Assembly (NCBI RefSeq): GCF_014649855.1
Contig: NZ_BMTV01000011.1
Coordinates: forward strand, 124,001 to 188,000
DNA length: 64,000 bases
Source: Streptomyces roseolus
GTDB lineage: Bacteria > Actinomycetota > Actinomycetes > Streptomycetales > Streptomycetaceae
Direction of reading: 5' to 3'
Below the pieces are notes generated by a model. It was not told where the DNA came from and did no database searches. It saw nothing but the letters and a program-made list of their open reading frames with translations. The position numbers and the translations under genes are program-made. Numbering within the stretch: the first letter of the stretch is position 1; every line of letters begins with the position of its first letter. Positions 25,904-35,062 of the stretch are shown here, in pieces.

Positions 25904-26446
25904 ATGGCGTCCGTGTGGATCGTCTTCGCGTCAGAGCACCACTCCACGCGGCAGATCGCGGCCCGGATCAGCGACCGGCTTGTGGAGCAGGGGCACGCCG
26001 TGGAGGTGCACGAGCTTCCTGCCGGGCCGCTGTCCCCGCCGCCTGACGCCGTGGTGGTCGGCAGCGCCGTTCACGACGGGGCCTGGTTGCCCGCTGCCGA
26101 GACCTTCGTCCAAGCCCGTGCCGAGCTTCTGGGCAGCCGACCGGTGTGGATGTTCAGCGTGGGCATGACCGCCGCCCTGCCCGGCCCGCTGCGGCTGCTC
26201 GCCGCGAGGGCCGAGCAGCCGCGCATCGCTCGGCTCGTCGGCCTCGTCCGCCCTCGCGAGCACCGGCGCTTCTCCGGCGTCATCAGGCGCGGACACCTGG
26301 ACCGGAAGGGTGCCATGCTCTTCCGCCTGCTGGGATGCCGTTACGGGGACTACCGGGACTGGGCGGAGATCGACGCGTGGGCGGCCGGCATCGGGCGGGA
26401 ACTGGACGGACGAGCGGACCGGACGGAGCATCCCGGCTTGGCGTAG
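25904..26446 (+). CDS. Flavodoxin-domain protein
   Basis: 180 residues, MASVWIVFASEHHSTRQIAA, with a divergent FMN loop (ASEHHSTRQIA). VVVGSAVHDGAWLPAAETFV and RPVWMFSVGM follow in flavodoxin order. More distant from the two other flavodoxin proteins here. GAGGAGG upstream of ATG 25904. A single-domain USP follows 57 bases later, probably in the same operon. Confidence 0.8.
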   Translation: MASVWIVFASEHHSTRQIAARISDRLVEQGHAVEVHELPAGPLSPPPDAVVVGSAVHDGAWLPAAETFVQARAELLGSRPVWMFSVGMTAALPGPLRLLAARAEQPRIARLVGLVRPREHRRFSGVIRRGHLDRKGAMLFRLLGCRYGDYRDWAEIDAWAAGIGRELDGRADRTEHPGLA

Positions 26447-26503
26447 ACCGCCAGGGGCGCGCACCGTGGAGGAGCACCAGGCCCGGTGAGGGCTGAGACG
26501 GCC

Positions 26504-26953
26504 ATGAACAGCAGTGATCCGGTTCCCCGCGTCGTCGTCGGGGTCGACGGTTCGGCATCGTCACAGGCAGCACTGCGCTGGGCGGCCGGGCAGGCCCGGC
26601 TCATCGGCGGCACGGTCGAAGCCGTCTGCGCGTGGGACACGCCCTCGGAGTCCGGTTGGGCGGGACCGGCCACGGAACCCGGCTTCGACCTGGAGGAGGC
26701 CCGCAGAGGCTTCGCCGAGGAGATCCGGACGGTCTTCGGCGAGGACAGGCCCGTCGAGGTACGGGAGATGCTGGTCCGGGGCGACCCGTCGGAAGTCCTG
26801 GTAAGGGCTTCCGAGGGAGCCGAACTGCTCGTGGTGGGCAGCAGGGGCCGGGGAGGCTTCGCCCGCGCGATGCTGGGGTCCGTGAGTCAGCGCTGTGCTC
26901 AGCACGCCGCATGCCCGGTGGTCGTCGTGCGTCCCACCGGCAAGGAGGAGTGA
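26504..26953 (+). CDS. Single-domain universal stress protein
   Basis: 149 residues, the only intact single-domain USP outside the transposon. VVVGVDGSASSQAALRWAAG is at the start and a complete ATP loop near the end (VGSRGRGGFARAMLGSVSQR). The tail QHAACPVVVVRP resembles the classic ATP-binding USPs and the C-terminal halves of the USPs at 35063 and 63718. ATG 26504 is preferred; a GTG at 26486 is upstream. Confidence 0.92.
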   Translation: MNSSDPVPRVVVGVDGSASSQAALRWAAGQARLIGGTVEAVCAWDTPSESGWAGPATEPGFDLEEARRGFAEEIRTVFGEDRPVEVREMLVRGDPSEVLVRASEGAELLVVGSRGRGGFARAMLGSVSQRCAQHAACPVVVVRPTGKEE

Positions 26954-26962
26954 GCCTCCTGA

Positions 26963-27633
26963 CTACTGAACACCCTCACCGTGAGCCCCGGGCGCCACGA
27001 GGTCGCAGCGCACGTCCACCACGCCTTCCACCATCCGTGTGAGACGCTCCGCGGCAGGGACCGGCGTGGGGTCACGGACGGCCCCGGTCAGGGTCACGCG
27101 TCCTTTCCGGACGTCTATGTCAACCCCCATGCGGGAGACGGGGAAGAGGCGGTCGACCACTTCACGCCTCACCTCGGCGGCGAGGTCTTCGTCCGTCCGG
27201 AAGAAGACCTTGAGCAGGTCGGACCGGCTCACGATCCGCTTCAGGTCCCCCTGTTCGTCGACAACCGGCAGGCGCTTCACCCGATGCTCCGCCATCAGGC
27301 GGGCGGCCCGGGGCAGCGTGGAGCCCGGGGAACCGTGACCGCGGGGCTCGACATCAGGTCCCGTGCGGTGACGGCACCGGCTTTGGCGTAGTCCGCGAGG
27401 CGCTCCCTCTGGGCGATCATCGTGGGTTCCACGTCGCGCAGCTCTTCCTTGGCCAGGAGATCCGCCTCCGATACGACTCCCACCACGCGTCCTTCTCCTT
27501 CCAGGACGGGCACCGCTGTGACCTGCCACTGCCTCATGGCGGTCACGACCTCTTCGAACTGGGCGTCCAGCCCCACCGCGACGACGGTCGATGTCATCAC
27601 GTCATTGACGGTGTGCGGCGATCGGCGGTTCAC
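26963..27633 (-). pseudogene. Frameshifted CBS-BON gene
   Basis: The first frame from ATG 27633 encodes CBS 1 (DVMTSTVVAVGLDAQFEEVV) and the start of CBS 2 (DLMSSPAVTVPRAP), and stops at 27295. The next frame carries the rest: RAARLMAEHRVKRLPVVDEQ, SRSDLLKVFFRTDEDLAAEV and a BON tail (VDIDVRKGRVTLTGAVRD). Restoring one C in a CCCC run near 27327 would rejoin them into a protein like that at 24400. Either a recent mutation or a homopolymer sequencing error. Confidence 0.75.
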
Positions 27634-27724
27634 GACACGCCTCCTTTCGGGAGTGCATCGACGACCGGCCGGGCCACGGCCGGCTCCTCACCGCCGGCGT
27701 GATCCGGACGGACGACCCGCGGTA

Positions 27725-27738
27725 GGGCCGAGCGGCCC
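27725..27738. promoter_or_regulatory. DosR-like palindrome
   Basis: GGGCCGAGCGGCCC, 92 bases upstream of the frameshifted CBS gene start at 27633 (minus) and 51 bases after the end of the USP at 27789. Confidence 0.55.
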
Positions 27739-27788
27739 GTCGTTCGGCCCGAACCGTCTTCCGAGTCCTCCGGGCCGTCGCCCTCGTG

Positions 27789-28664
27789 TCACGCGGTCCG
27801 AGGAACGACCGCCACAGGACACGAGGCGTGGTGCAGAACGGTATGGGCGACTCGGCCCAGTTGCAGACCGAACTCGCTGTGGCGACGTCGTGCTCCGACG
27901 ACCAGCAGGTCGGCTGCCGCCGACCGCGCGAGCAGGACCTTGCGCGCGGGCCCCTCGACCGTGGCTCGCTTCACCCGGACGTCCGGATGGTCGCTCACGG
28001 CCGTCTTGAGGACCTTGTCCAGGAGTGCTGAGGCCTGGGCCTCGTGATAGTGGGCGGGGTCTCCCGCCAGCAGCGGGTGGTCCGTGGACTCGTGGGCCGG
28101 GCGGCGCCAGGCGCGTACGACCTCGAGCGTGCACCCCCTCAGCTCCGCCTCGCGGAAGGCGAACCGGACCGCCTCGGAGTCGACGTCGGCCTGACCGACA
28201 CCGAGCATGATCCGCTGGTGCGTGCCGGCACGTCCCGCCTCGTCACCCCGCACGACGATGACGGGGCAGTGGGCCTTGGCGGCCACGGCGAGGCTCACCG
28301 ACCCCAGCAGGAGACCGGCGATGTCGCCCCGGCCACGGGAGCCGGTGACGAGTGCGAGGGCGTGCCGTCCTTCTCTCAGCAGAGCCGGCACCGTGTCCTC
28401 CCTCAGGACCTCGGCGGTGACCTCGACGTCCGGCGTACGGTGCCTGACGCGCCCGACCGTGGTTCGCACGATGTTCTCGGCGAACACCTGCCCGCCGGGA
28501 CGGCCGAGACCGGCCGCGAGGGCAGCCCCTTCGTCAAGCGGCCAGAGGGACGCGTACACGATGCGCAGCGGCAGGCCGTGACGACGCGCCTCGTCCGCGG
28601 CCCAGTCGGCCGCCTCGAAGCTGGATTCCGAACCGTCCACACCTACCACCAGGGGCGACTGCAT
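27789..28664 (-). CDS. Two-domain universal stress protein (GARRR type)
   Basis: 291 residues, MQSPLVVGVDGSESSFEAAD. N-terminal loop GSRGRGDIAGLLLGSVSLAV; second domain VGARRRHSEFGLQLGRVAHT, end CPVAVVPRTA. ATG 28664 is preferred over GTG 28673. The leader AAAGGCGGTGGGGACG is nearly the same as for the USP at 4958. A perfect 14-bp palindrome lies 73 bases upstream. Confidence 0.92.
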   Translation of the reverse strand: MQSPLVVGVDGSESSFEAADWAADEARRHGLPLRIVYASLWPLDEGAALAAGLGRPGGQVFAENIVRTTVGRVRHRTPDVEVTAEVLREDTVPALLREGRHALALVTGSRGRGDIAGLLLGSVSLAVAAKAHCPVIVVRGDEAGRAGTHQRIMLGVGQADVDSEAVRFAFREAELRGCTLEVVRAWRRPAHESTDHPLLAGDPAHYHEAQASALLDKVLKTAVSDHPDVRVKRATVEGPARKVLLARSAAADLLVVGARRRHSEFGLQLGRVAHTVLHHASCPVAVVPRTA

Positions 28665-28736
28665 CGTCCCCACCGCCTTTCACCGAGCTCGTACGGCCTC
28701 GGGACCAGCCTCGCGCGCGTGAGTCACCACGCCCCA

Positions 28737-28750
28737 GGGCCGATCGGCCC
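28737..28750. promoter_or_regulatory. DosR-like palindrome (perfect)
   Basis: GGGCCGATCGGCCC, perfect over 14 bp, 73 bases upstream of the USP start at 28664. Confidence 0.65.
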
Positions 28751-29049
28751 CCCGATGACGCCCGCCTGGCCCGTGAACTCCTTTTCCCGGCCGGGCTCCG
28801 CCGGCACAGAAGCTGAGCCGGGACCCGGATCCGCTCCGACGGCGGGCGACAGGGCCGGGACAGCCCACGACAGTCACGTTCGGCGGCACTCCGACTACGC
28901 CGAGTGCCGCCAGGACACCTGGCCCGAAAGGGTCGCCGTCGTCGGCATGGACGGCCCGGAAGACAAACACGATGGCCGCCGCGGCGGGAAGACCAGCACC
29001 GGCGGAGAACGCGCTGTGACCGCCAGGAGGCCACACCGACCTCGTCGTG

Positions 29050-29560
29050 CTTGGGGCGGCCCGGCACCGCCTTGAGCGCTCCGGTGCGGGACGCACCGGC
29101 GAAAATGTCTCGGGGGCGCCGACAGCCCCTACCACGACGTCGGCGCCCAGGCCGTTTGTGAGGTACCTGACCAGCTGCTCCGGGACTTCCGCGGCGCTGA
29201 CGACGGCGTCGGCGCCCATGGAGCGCGCGGCGTCGAGCCGGGACTCGGCGAGATCGACCGCGATGATGCGGCCGGGGGTGTACAGCTGGGCGGTCGCGAT
29301 GGTGGCGAGCCCGACTTTCCTCTTCACGGTGGAACCACAGCCGCGCCACTGCGGTCCCGGGCGCCTGGACCAGGCCGGTCTCCACGTGGGGAATGGACGG
29401 CTCGTTCCTGACCGGGAGGGCATGGCCGCCGTGGAAGCGAGAGGCAGCAGCCGGCGGTGGCCCGGTCGCGGGTGAGGTCCTGCTCGACCGCGGTTCTTTC
29501 CAGGGGCCCGCCGACCCGCGACGGCGCAACCGGCTGCCACGTGCCGCCGGCTCGGCGGCG
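29050..29560 (-). pseudogene. Zinc-type alcohol dehydrogenase relic
   Basis: One minus frame reads VGLATIATAQLYTPGRIIAV and DLAESRLDAARSMGADAVVS, the Rossmann half of a zinc-dependent alcohol dehydrogenase, followed by LTNGLGADVVVGAVGAPETF. The N-terminal catalytic part with the zinc ligands is absent or scrambled in other frames, and the C-terminus dissolves after 29,090. About 900 bases between the USP and the GH65 gene thus hold only this remnant. Confidence 0.6.
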
Positions 29561-29605
29561 GTGGTCACCGGCCCGGCGAAGCGGTCCCGGTGCGATGCCC
29601 ACCGC

Positions 29606-32023
29606 TCACGGCCGGCCCAGCGCGAGCACGGCCGAATCGCCCGGCTCCACCGAAACGGCACGGTCGGGCAGCCGGACATCGATCGGGGACATGTCCGAAG
29701 GCGGCACACTGATCTGCAGACTGCCGGGGCACATCCGGAGCTGGACGCCCCAGTGGCCCTGGTAGCGGATGGAGAAGCCGTACTCGGTGAATCGCGGGGA
29801 GGGCACGGGATCCAGCCACAGGGCGCCGCTCCGGGTCTCCAGGCCGGTGAGCCCGCGCTGTACGAGGTCGATCGTGCCGGCCATCGCGCCCAGGTGGATT
29901 CCCTCTTCCGTGGTTCCGCCCTGGAGGTCGGCGACGTCGCCTTCCAGGGCCTCCTGGACGTAGGCCCACGCCTCCTCGCGGCGGACCCGGGACAGGACCC
30001 AGCCGTGGACCAGCCCGCTGAGGGTCGAGCCGTGGCTGGTGCGGTGCAGGTAGTGGTCGACGGTCCGGCTCCAGGTCGCGTCGTCCAGTTCGTATCCCAG
30101 GCGGCGGAACACACCGGCGAGTTCGGGCGGTGAGAAAAGATAACCGAGCATGAGGACGTCGGCCTGCTTCGACGCCTGGTAGCGGTTGACCGTGTCGCCC
30201 TCCGCCTCCAGGATCCGGTCGAGGCGGCGGATGTTGCCGTACCGGGCGCGGTAGCCCTCCCAGTCGAGTTCCGCCAGGTCGCCGTAGCCCTCGAACTGGC
30301 TGATCACGCCGGCGTGGAACGGTACGCGGAGCTTGCGCGACACCTCCTCCCACAGGGCGAGCTCCGCGTCGTCGAGGCCGGTCCGCTCGCACAGCTCCAC
30401 GCGGCGCGGTGCGGGAAGTTCTCTCAACACGTGCAGGGCCCGGGTGAGCACCCAGGAGGCGCAGACGTTGGTGTAGGCGTTGTCGTCGAGTCCGGGTGTG
30501 GGCGAGCCGGGGTAGGAGTCGTGGTACTCGTCCGGTCCGAGCACGCCGAGGATCCGGTAGCGCCCGGTGTCCGTGTCGTAGGTGGCGGAGTCGGCCCAGA
30601 AGCGGGCGATCTGTGTCAGCATCTCGGCGCCCTTGGTGTGCAGGAACTCGCTGTCCCCGCTCGCCTCGTAGTACTTCCACACGTTGTACGCGATGGCCGA
30701 GCCCACATGGTGCTGGAGGTGCGTGTGGTCGGGGAGCCAGCGCCCGGACCGGGGGTTGAGGTGGAGCTGCTGGGTCTCCTCCCGCCCGTCGCTGCCGCTC
30801 TGCCACGGATAGAGGGCGCCCCTCCTGCCCGCGTCGCGCGCCGCGTTCAGGGCCCGGGGCAGGCGCCGGTGGCGGTAGAGCAGCAGCGCGCGGGACACCT
30901 CCGGGAGGTGCAGGTTCAGGTACGGCAGGACGAACAGTTCGTCCCAGAAGACGTGTCCACGGTACGCCTCTCCGTGCAGGCCCCGGGCCGGGACGCCGAC
31001 GTCCAGTTCGGCGGTGTGCGGCGACAGCGTCTGGAGCACGTGGAAGAGGTGGAGCCGCAGGATGCGGCCCGCCTCGCCCGGCACGTCCAGGTCCGCCCTG
31101 CGCCAGAGCTGGCGCCAGGCGGTCCGGTGTGACTCCAGGAGCACCGGGAAGGAGGGCGCCCGCCCGACCGCGTCGATCGCCGCGTGCAGCGGATCGCTGA
31201 TGGCGGGGTCCCGGGACGTGTACAGGGCGACGATCTTGTCGACCGTGCGGGCGCCCTCCGACGCGGACAGCCGCAGACGCATGTGCTGTACGGCGCGCAG
31301 GGGCTCGTGCGCCGTGCCGGCCTCGACCAGGCCCGTGTCGGCCGTCGTACGGGCGGCCAGGCCCACCCGGATGTCGGAGGTACTGGTCCTGCACCGCAGC
31401 CACATGGTGTCGGCCGTGCCGTCCCCGGCGTTGACGTGGACCAGGTGCCGGCCGTCGAGCTGCTGGTATCGGGCGACACCGCTGTTGGTCACGGAGCCGT
31501 CGAGGGCGGCCTCCACCTCGATGTCGCCGGACCAGCCGCCCTCGGCCGTGAACTCGGTGCGCAGTGCCGCGATGTGGGGGTCCCCCATGTGCACGAGGCG
31601 GACCTGGCGCACGGCGAGCACGCGCCCGTCGGCCTCGTACCTCGTCGTGCGTTCCAGGGTGCCGGTGCGCAGGTCGAGATGCTGGCGGTGCTCACGCAGG
31701 GCTCCGCCGTCGGGGGTGAACCACGGCGTGTCGCCCCGCGGGCTGTACATCCGGAAACGCAGCGGCAGCCAGTTGGGCAGGTTGACCATGTCCTCGTTCT
31801 CGACCTGGCGGCCCGCGACGGTCGAGGTGAGCCGGTTGTAGCAGCCGGCGGCGTACGTGCCCGGGTAGTGCACCGCGTCGGCCGTGCACTCCGGGATCGC
31901 GCCCCGGGTCGCCATGTATCCGTTGCCGAGGGTGCACAGTGCCTCCCGCAGGCGCTCCCCGCCGGGCTCGTACCCCTCGTACTCCCAGGTGTGGTTCGTC
32001 TCCGGGGCGTGCTCCGTCATCAT
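29606..32023 (-). CDS. Glycoside hydrolase family 65 phosphorylase
   Basis: 805 residues. An N-terminal beta-sandwich (LCTLGNGYMATRGA, TYAAGCYNRL) precedes the (alpha/alpha)6 barrel. The barrel contains RGHVFWDELFVLPYLNLHLP, the general-acid segment LGPDEYHDSY, and the phosphate-side KQADVLML..HRTSHGSTLS. The family phosphorolyses maltose, trehalose, kojibiose or similar alpha-glucosides to beta-glucose-1-phosphate. The coupled mutase gene confirms a phosphorylase rather than a hydrolase; the exact disaccharide cannot be read. The start at 32023 overlaps the mutase stop (ATGA). Confidence 0.92.
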   Translation of the reverse strand: MMTEHAPETNHTWEYEGYEPGGERLREALCTLGNGYMATRGAIPECTADAVHYPGTYAAGCYNRLTSTVAGRQVENEDMVNLPNWLPLRFRMYSPRGDTPWFTPDGGALREHRQHLDLRTGTLERTTRYEADGRVLAVRQVRLVHMGDPHIAALRTEFTAEGGWSGDIEVEAALDGSVTNSGVARYQQLDGRHLVHVNAGDGTADTMWLRCRTSTSDIRVGLAARTTADTGLVEAGTAHEPLRAVQHMRLRLSASEGARTVDKIVALYTSRDPAISDPLHAAIDAVGRAPSFPVLLESHRTAWRQLWRRADLDVPGEAGRILRLHLFHVLQTLSPHTAELDVGVPARGLHGEAYRGHVFWDELFVLPYLNLHLPEVSRALLLYRHRRLPRALNAARDAGRRGALYPWQSGSDGREETQQLHLNPRSGRWLPDHTHLQHHVGSAIAYNVWKYYEASGDSEFLHTKGAEMLTQIARFWADSATYDTDTGRYRILGVLGPDEYHDSYPGSPTPGLDDNAYTNVCASWVLTRALHVLRELPAPRRVELCERTGLDDAELALWEEVSRKLRVPFHAGVISQFEGYGDLAELDWEGYRARYGNIRRLDRILEAEGDTVNRYQASKQADVLMLGYLFSPPELAGVFRRLGYELDDATWSRTVDHYLHRTSHGSTLSGLVHGWVLSRVRREEAWAYVQEALEGDVADLQGGTTEEGIHLGAMAGTIDLVQRGLTGLETRSGALWLDPVPSPRFTEYGFSIRYQGHWGVQLRMCPGSLQISVPPSDMSPIDVRLPDRAVSVEPGDSAVLALGRP

Positions 32024-32781
32024 CGTTCCTCGGTGGAGTCGGCGGTGAGCAGTTCGGCGAGGTCGTTCACGACGATGTGCGCGCCCCGGTCGAGGAGCGC
32101 GGCGCGCGTGCCGGGGGCGGCGCTGCGGTCCACCCCCACCACCAGGCGGAACCCGCCGCGTGTGCCCGCCTCCACTCCGGCCAGGGAGTCCTCCACCACG
32201 GCCGTGCGTCCGGGCGGCAGTCCCAGCCGTCCGGCCGCTTCGAGGAAGAGGTCGGGGGCGGGTTTGCCCGGCAGGCCCAGGCGGGCCGCCTCGGCTCCGT
32301 CCACCAAGGCCGTGAAGTACGGCAGCACTCCGGAGCGGCCGAGCAGTTCTCCGGCGTGCCGGGAGGCGGACGCGGCCGCCATCACCACCCCGCGCTCGCG
32401 CAGGCGACGCAGCAGGAGCAGCGTCCCCGGGTACGCCTCGATCCCCTGGGCCAGCAGCCGCTCGGTGAAGAGCTGTTCCTTGTAGGCGGCCACCGCTGCG
32501 ACGGAGTCCGTGCCCGGTGGGTCCGCGAGGGTCCCGGTGGGCAGCACGACGCTTCGCGACGCGAGGAAGGACACGGCGCCGTCCAGGCGCGACCTGCCGT
32601 CGACGTACCGCAGGTAGTCGTCCCTGTCGAACGGCCGCCGTGCGGGCGGATCGGCCGGAGGGTGCGCCTTCAGGCAGGCGTCGAAAGCGGCCTTCCACGC
32701 GGCGGCGTGCACACGGGCCGAGTCGGTGATCACGCCGTCCGTGTCGAAGACGACGCCCTCTACGTGCTGCAGGCAGCCCAC
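32020..32781 (-). CDS. Beta-phosphoglucomutase-like HAD phosphatase
   Basis: 253 residues. HAD motif I is FDTDGVITDS, motif II lies around MAAASAS, the motif III lysine is in GLPGKPAPDLF, and motif IV is VVEDSLAGVEAG. The cap domain has the beta-PGM form (RVHAAAWKAAFD). It would convert beta-glucose-1-phosphate from the GH65 enzyme into glucose-6-phosphate, saving one ATP per disaccharide. Its thin upstream region (32782-33175) has the palindrome at 33074 but nothing closer. Confidence 0.9.
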   Translation of the reverse strand: MGCLQHVEGVVFDTDGVITDSARVHAAAWKAAFDACLKAHPPADPPARRPFDRDDYLRYVDGRSRLDGAVSFLASRSVVLPTGTLADPPGTDSVAAVAAYKEQLFTERLLAQGIEAYPGTLLLLRRLRERGVVMAAASASRHAGELLGRSGVLPYFTALVDGAEAARLGLPGKPAPDLFLEAAGRLGLPPGRTAVVEDSLAGVEAGTRGGFRLVVGVDRSAAPGTRAALLDRGAHIVVNDLAELLTADSTEER

Positions 32782-33073
32782 GAGCTTCCTCTCCTCCCCG
32801 GGGACCGGTCGGCGTTCGCCGACGACCGCAGCGGTGCCAGGGACTGGTGATACGCCCTGTGCTCACGCCCAGCCTCCGGGCCATCGCCGCCGGCAACCCG
32901 TCTCTCCCGCCAGGTTCTCGGTCCTCCATAGTGCCAAGACCGCACCGGTCGGCGAGCGAGGACACAGCGTGGGAGCGGAAGTGGCGTGCCTGAAGAGGAC
33001 GCACGCGTGCCTCCCCTCACCGACGGCACGCGGTCGTCCCCGCCGGGCGCGGGCCCGTGCGGACCGCCGTGCA

Positions 33074-33087
33074 GGGCCGACCGGCCC
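33074..33087. promoter_or_regulatory. DosR-like palindrome
   Basis: GGGCCGACCGGCCC, 89 bases before the USP start at 33176 (plus) and 293 bases from the mutase start (minus). Confidence 0.6.
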
Positions 33088-33175
33088 TCTTCAAGAAGCG
33101 TCCGCTCACCGATGCTGAGTGCCGGAGGGCGGGCCGCAGGAGCCGTGCCCGTCGAACCGTACGGAGGCCATCATC

Positions 33176-34048
33176 ATGAACCGCGCTATCGCCGTAGGTG
33201 TGGACGGATCGCCGGAAAGCCTGGCGGCGGCCGAGTGGGCGGCAGGAGAGGCCTCACTGCGCGGTGTACCGCTGCGGATCGTTCACGCCTGGCTCTGGCA
33301 ACCGCTGGACGTGCCCGTCGTCCAGCACCGCGAGACCGAGGCCGAGGCCGCCGGCGCTGTCCTGCGGGAAGCCGAGACACACGTGGCCGGTAGGTACCCG
33401 GGGCTCTCCGTGACCGCGGAAGTAGTGCCGGACACGGCGGTCTCCGCTCTCCTCGCCGAGGCCGAGAGGTCCGAGATGCTGGTGCTCGGTTCCCGTGGAC
33501 ACGGCGCCTTCGTCGGCTTCCTGCTCGGTTCGTACGGCCAGCAGGTGATCGCCACCGCCTCCCGGCCGGTCGTCTCGGTGCGTGCCCAGGGCGAGGACGC
33601 GCGGGGTATGGAGGGCGGCGAGGTCGTCGTGGGTCAGCAAGGCACGCCGGAGGAGAGCGACGTGGTGCTGGGGTTCGCCTTCGAGGCGGCTGCCGCACGG
33701 GGCGCGGCGGTACGAGCGGTACGGGCCTGGAACCTGCCTCCCGTCTACGCCTACAGTCCCGGCTCGATGTACCTGGCCGACCGGGCGGGCGGGCTGGAGC
33801 CGTTCGAGAGGAAGGCGCTGCACGAGGCTCTCGCCCCTTGGCGCGAGCGGTTCCCGGATGTGCCGGTGATCGAGCACGTGGAGATGGGAAGTGCGGCGCA
33901 GGTACTGCTGTCGTCCGCCGGGCGGGCGCGGCTGCTCGTGGTCGGTCGCCGGATGCGCCACTCCCCCGTCGGGACCCGCATCGGATCGGTGGCCCATGCC
34001 GCGCTGCACCACGCCGGCTGCCCGGTCGCGGTCGTACCGCACGCGTGA
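33176..34048 (+). CDS. Two-domain universal stress protein (VGRR type)
   Basis: 290 residues, MNRAIAVGVDGSPESLAAAE. N-terminal loop LGSRGHGAFVGFLLGSYGQQ, with Tyr where most copies have Val/Ser. The second half has VGRRMRHSPVGTRIGSVAHA and ends VAVVPHA. A GGAGG site lies eight bases before ATG 33176. The closest relative here is the USP at 46730, on the far side of the transposon. Confidence 0.92.
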   Translation: MNRAIAVGVDGSPESLAAAEWAAGEASLRGVPLRIVHAWLWQPLDVPVVQHRETEAEAAGAVLREAETHVAGRYPGLSVTAEVVPDTAVSALLAEAERSEMLVLGSRGHGAFVGFLLGSYGQQVIATASRPVVSVRAQGEDARGMEGGEVVVGQQGTPEESDVVLGFAFEAAAARGAAVRAVRAWNLPPVYAYSPGSMYLADRAGGLEPFERKALHEALAPWRERFPDVPVIEHVEMGSAAQVLLSSAGRARLLVVGRRMRHSPVGTRIGSVAHAALHHAGCPVAVVPHA

Positions 34049-34073
34049 AGGCCGCCCGGCAGGTTTCCGACGA

Positions 34074-34087
34074 GGGACCTTCGCCCC
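34074..34087. promoter_or_regulatory. Possible DosR-like half-palindrome
   Basis: GGGACCTTCGCCCC resembles the pfl site GGGACCTTGCGCCC. It lies 114 bases before the interrupted STAS gene. Weak. Confidence 0.35.
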
Positions 34088-34201
34088 CGTCCCGGGGCCT
34101 GCCGGACCTCGCCCCTCGGGGGCGCGCTGGAGTGGACTGTCGGCGTCGGCGGACGGACGAGACACCCCTTCCCGCCGACGCCTGGACGGAGGCAGATTCT
34201 C

Positions 34202-34459
34202 ATGATCATGACGCCGGTGAGCCTGACGGTCACCGCACCGGGCCCCACCACGCTGACGGTCGCCCTGGCCGGGGAGCTCTACATGGACACCGCCGAGCGC
34301 GTCGAACCACAGCTGACCGGCCTCGCCGGCCGAGGGGAGCGGGAGCTGCAGCTCGATCTGTCGGGAGTCACGTTCTGTGACAGCTCCGGCACCGAGCTCT
34401 TCGTGCGGGTCCCTCGGCGCTGCCTGGCCGCCGGTGTGCGCCTGAGACTGTGCCGTGTC
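34202..34459 (+). pseudogene. STAS-domain anti-anti-sigma factor, 5' part (interrupted)
   Basis: The first 86 codons of a STAS protein: beta strands TLTVALAGELYMDTAERVEP, then LQLDLSGVTFCDSSGTELF with the phosphorylatable serine region, up to RLRLCRV. At 34460 the transposon begins and the frame runs into its inverted repeat. The 3' part is at 46073-46146. STAS proteins free a sigma factor by binding an anti-sigma kinase. Removing the insert plus one GTGTC restores a protein of about 108 residues, normal for the family. Confidence 0.88.
34455..34459. repeat. Target-site duplication GTGTC, left copy
   Basis: GTGTC directly precedes the left inverted repeat and matches the five bases directly after the right repeat (46073-46077). 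Five bases is the standard Tn3-family duplication. Confidence 0.88.
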
Positions 34460-34510
34460 GGCCCTGTTCTCGTGTAGCTACGGCGAGGGGACAAGTAGCT
34501 CCGTGTGATT
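34460..34510 (+). repeat. Left terminal inverted repeat
   Basis: Starts GGCCCTGTTCTCGTGTAGCT and ends GTGTGATT. It mirrors 46022-46072 with about eight mismatches, and more distantly matches the internal copy at 38937. Confidence 0.88.
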
Positions 34511-34870
34511 TCAGGGCCTCTGCTTGAGTGCGGGGCTCGGGACCGCTCCGTTGTTCATGGCGGGGAAGTCGGCGTGTGCGGCCTTGACGGCTTCGGGGTA
34601 CGCCTCTCGCTTGGCGTGCTCGACCAGCGCCCGGTAGATGCTCGCCACCGAGGGACTCTGCCCCTTCCGCTTGCCGGTCGGGATGATCAGGTCCGGCTGG
34701 ATCCGCTCGACCGACTCCCTGTTGGCCCTCCGCCGCAGCGCGGTGTGGAGCATGTCGTCGGTGACGACCGGCGGCCGGCCCCGTGCTTGCCCTTGCGGGC
34801 CGCGGTGTCGAGCCCCTCCAGCGTGGACTCGCGGATGTTCTCCCGCTCGGTCTCCGCTATCGCCGGCCTT
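34511..34870 (-). pseudogene. Resolvase 3' fragment (second, partial transposon end)
   Basis: One frame reads RPPVVTDDMLHTALRRRANR, QPDLIIPTGKRKGQSPSVAS and YRALVEHAKREAYPEAVKAA, the C-terminal third of the resolvase encoded at 38986. A one-base shift upstream leaves the ENIREST region in another frame, and nothing of the catalytic domain remains. With the adjacent inverted repeat this is a second, truncated copy of the transposon left end. Confidence 0.8.
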
Positions 34871-35062
34871 GGGGAACATCGGTACAGCGGTTAGCGCTAA
34901 GCACTTGATCTTGGTTATTGGGCTGCGGGGATCCGGCTCGGCGGAGTTGCGTGACGGCACTTGCGAGAGTGGCACGGCCTCGGTACATCGGTATGGCGTC
35001 GGGGATCAATCGAACCGTGGTTATCGGTGAGCTTGATCATGGTGGGCCGCGGAGGTCTGCGG
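34871..35062. other. Junction region inside transposon
   Basis: Between the resolvase fragment and the USP stop. It contains the palindrome TTAGCGCTAA (34891-34900) and two CGGTA-CATCGGTA-like repeats; it may mark where cargo joined. No gene. Confidence 0.3.
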
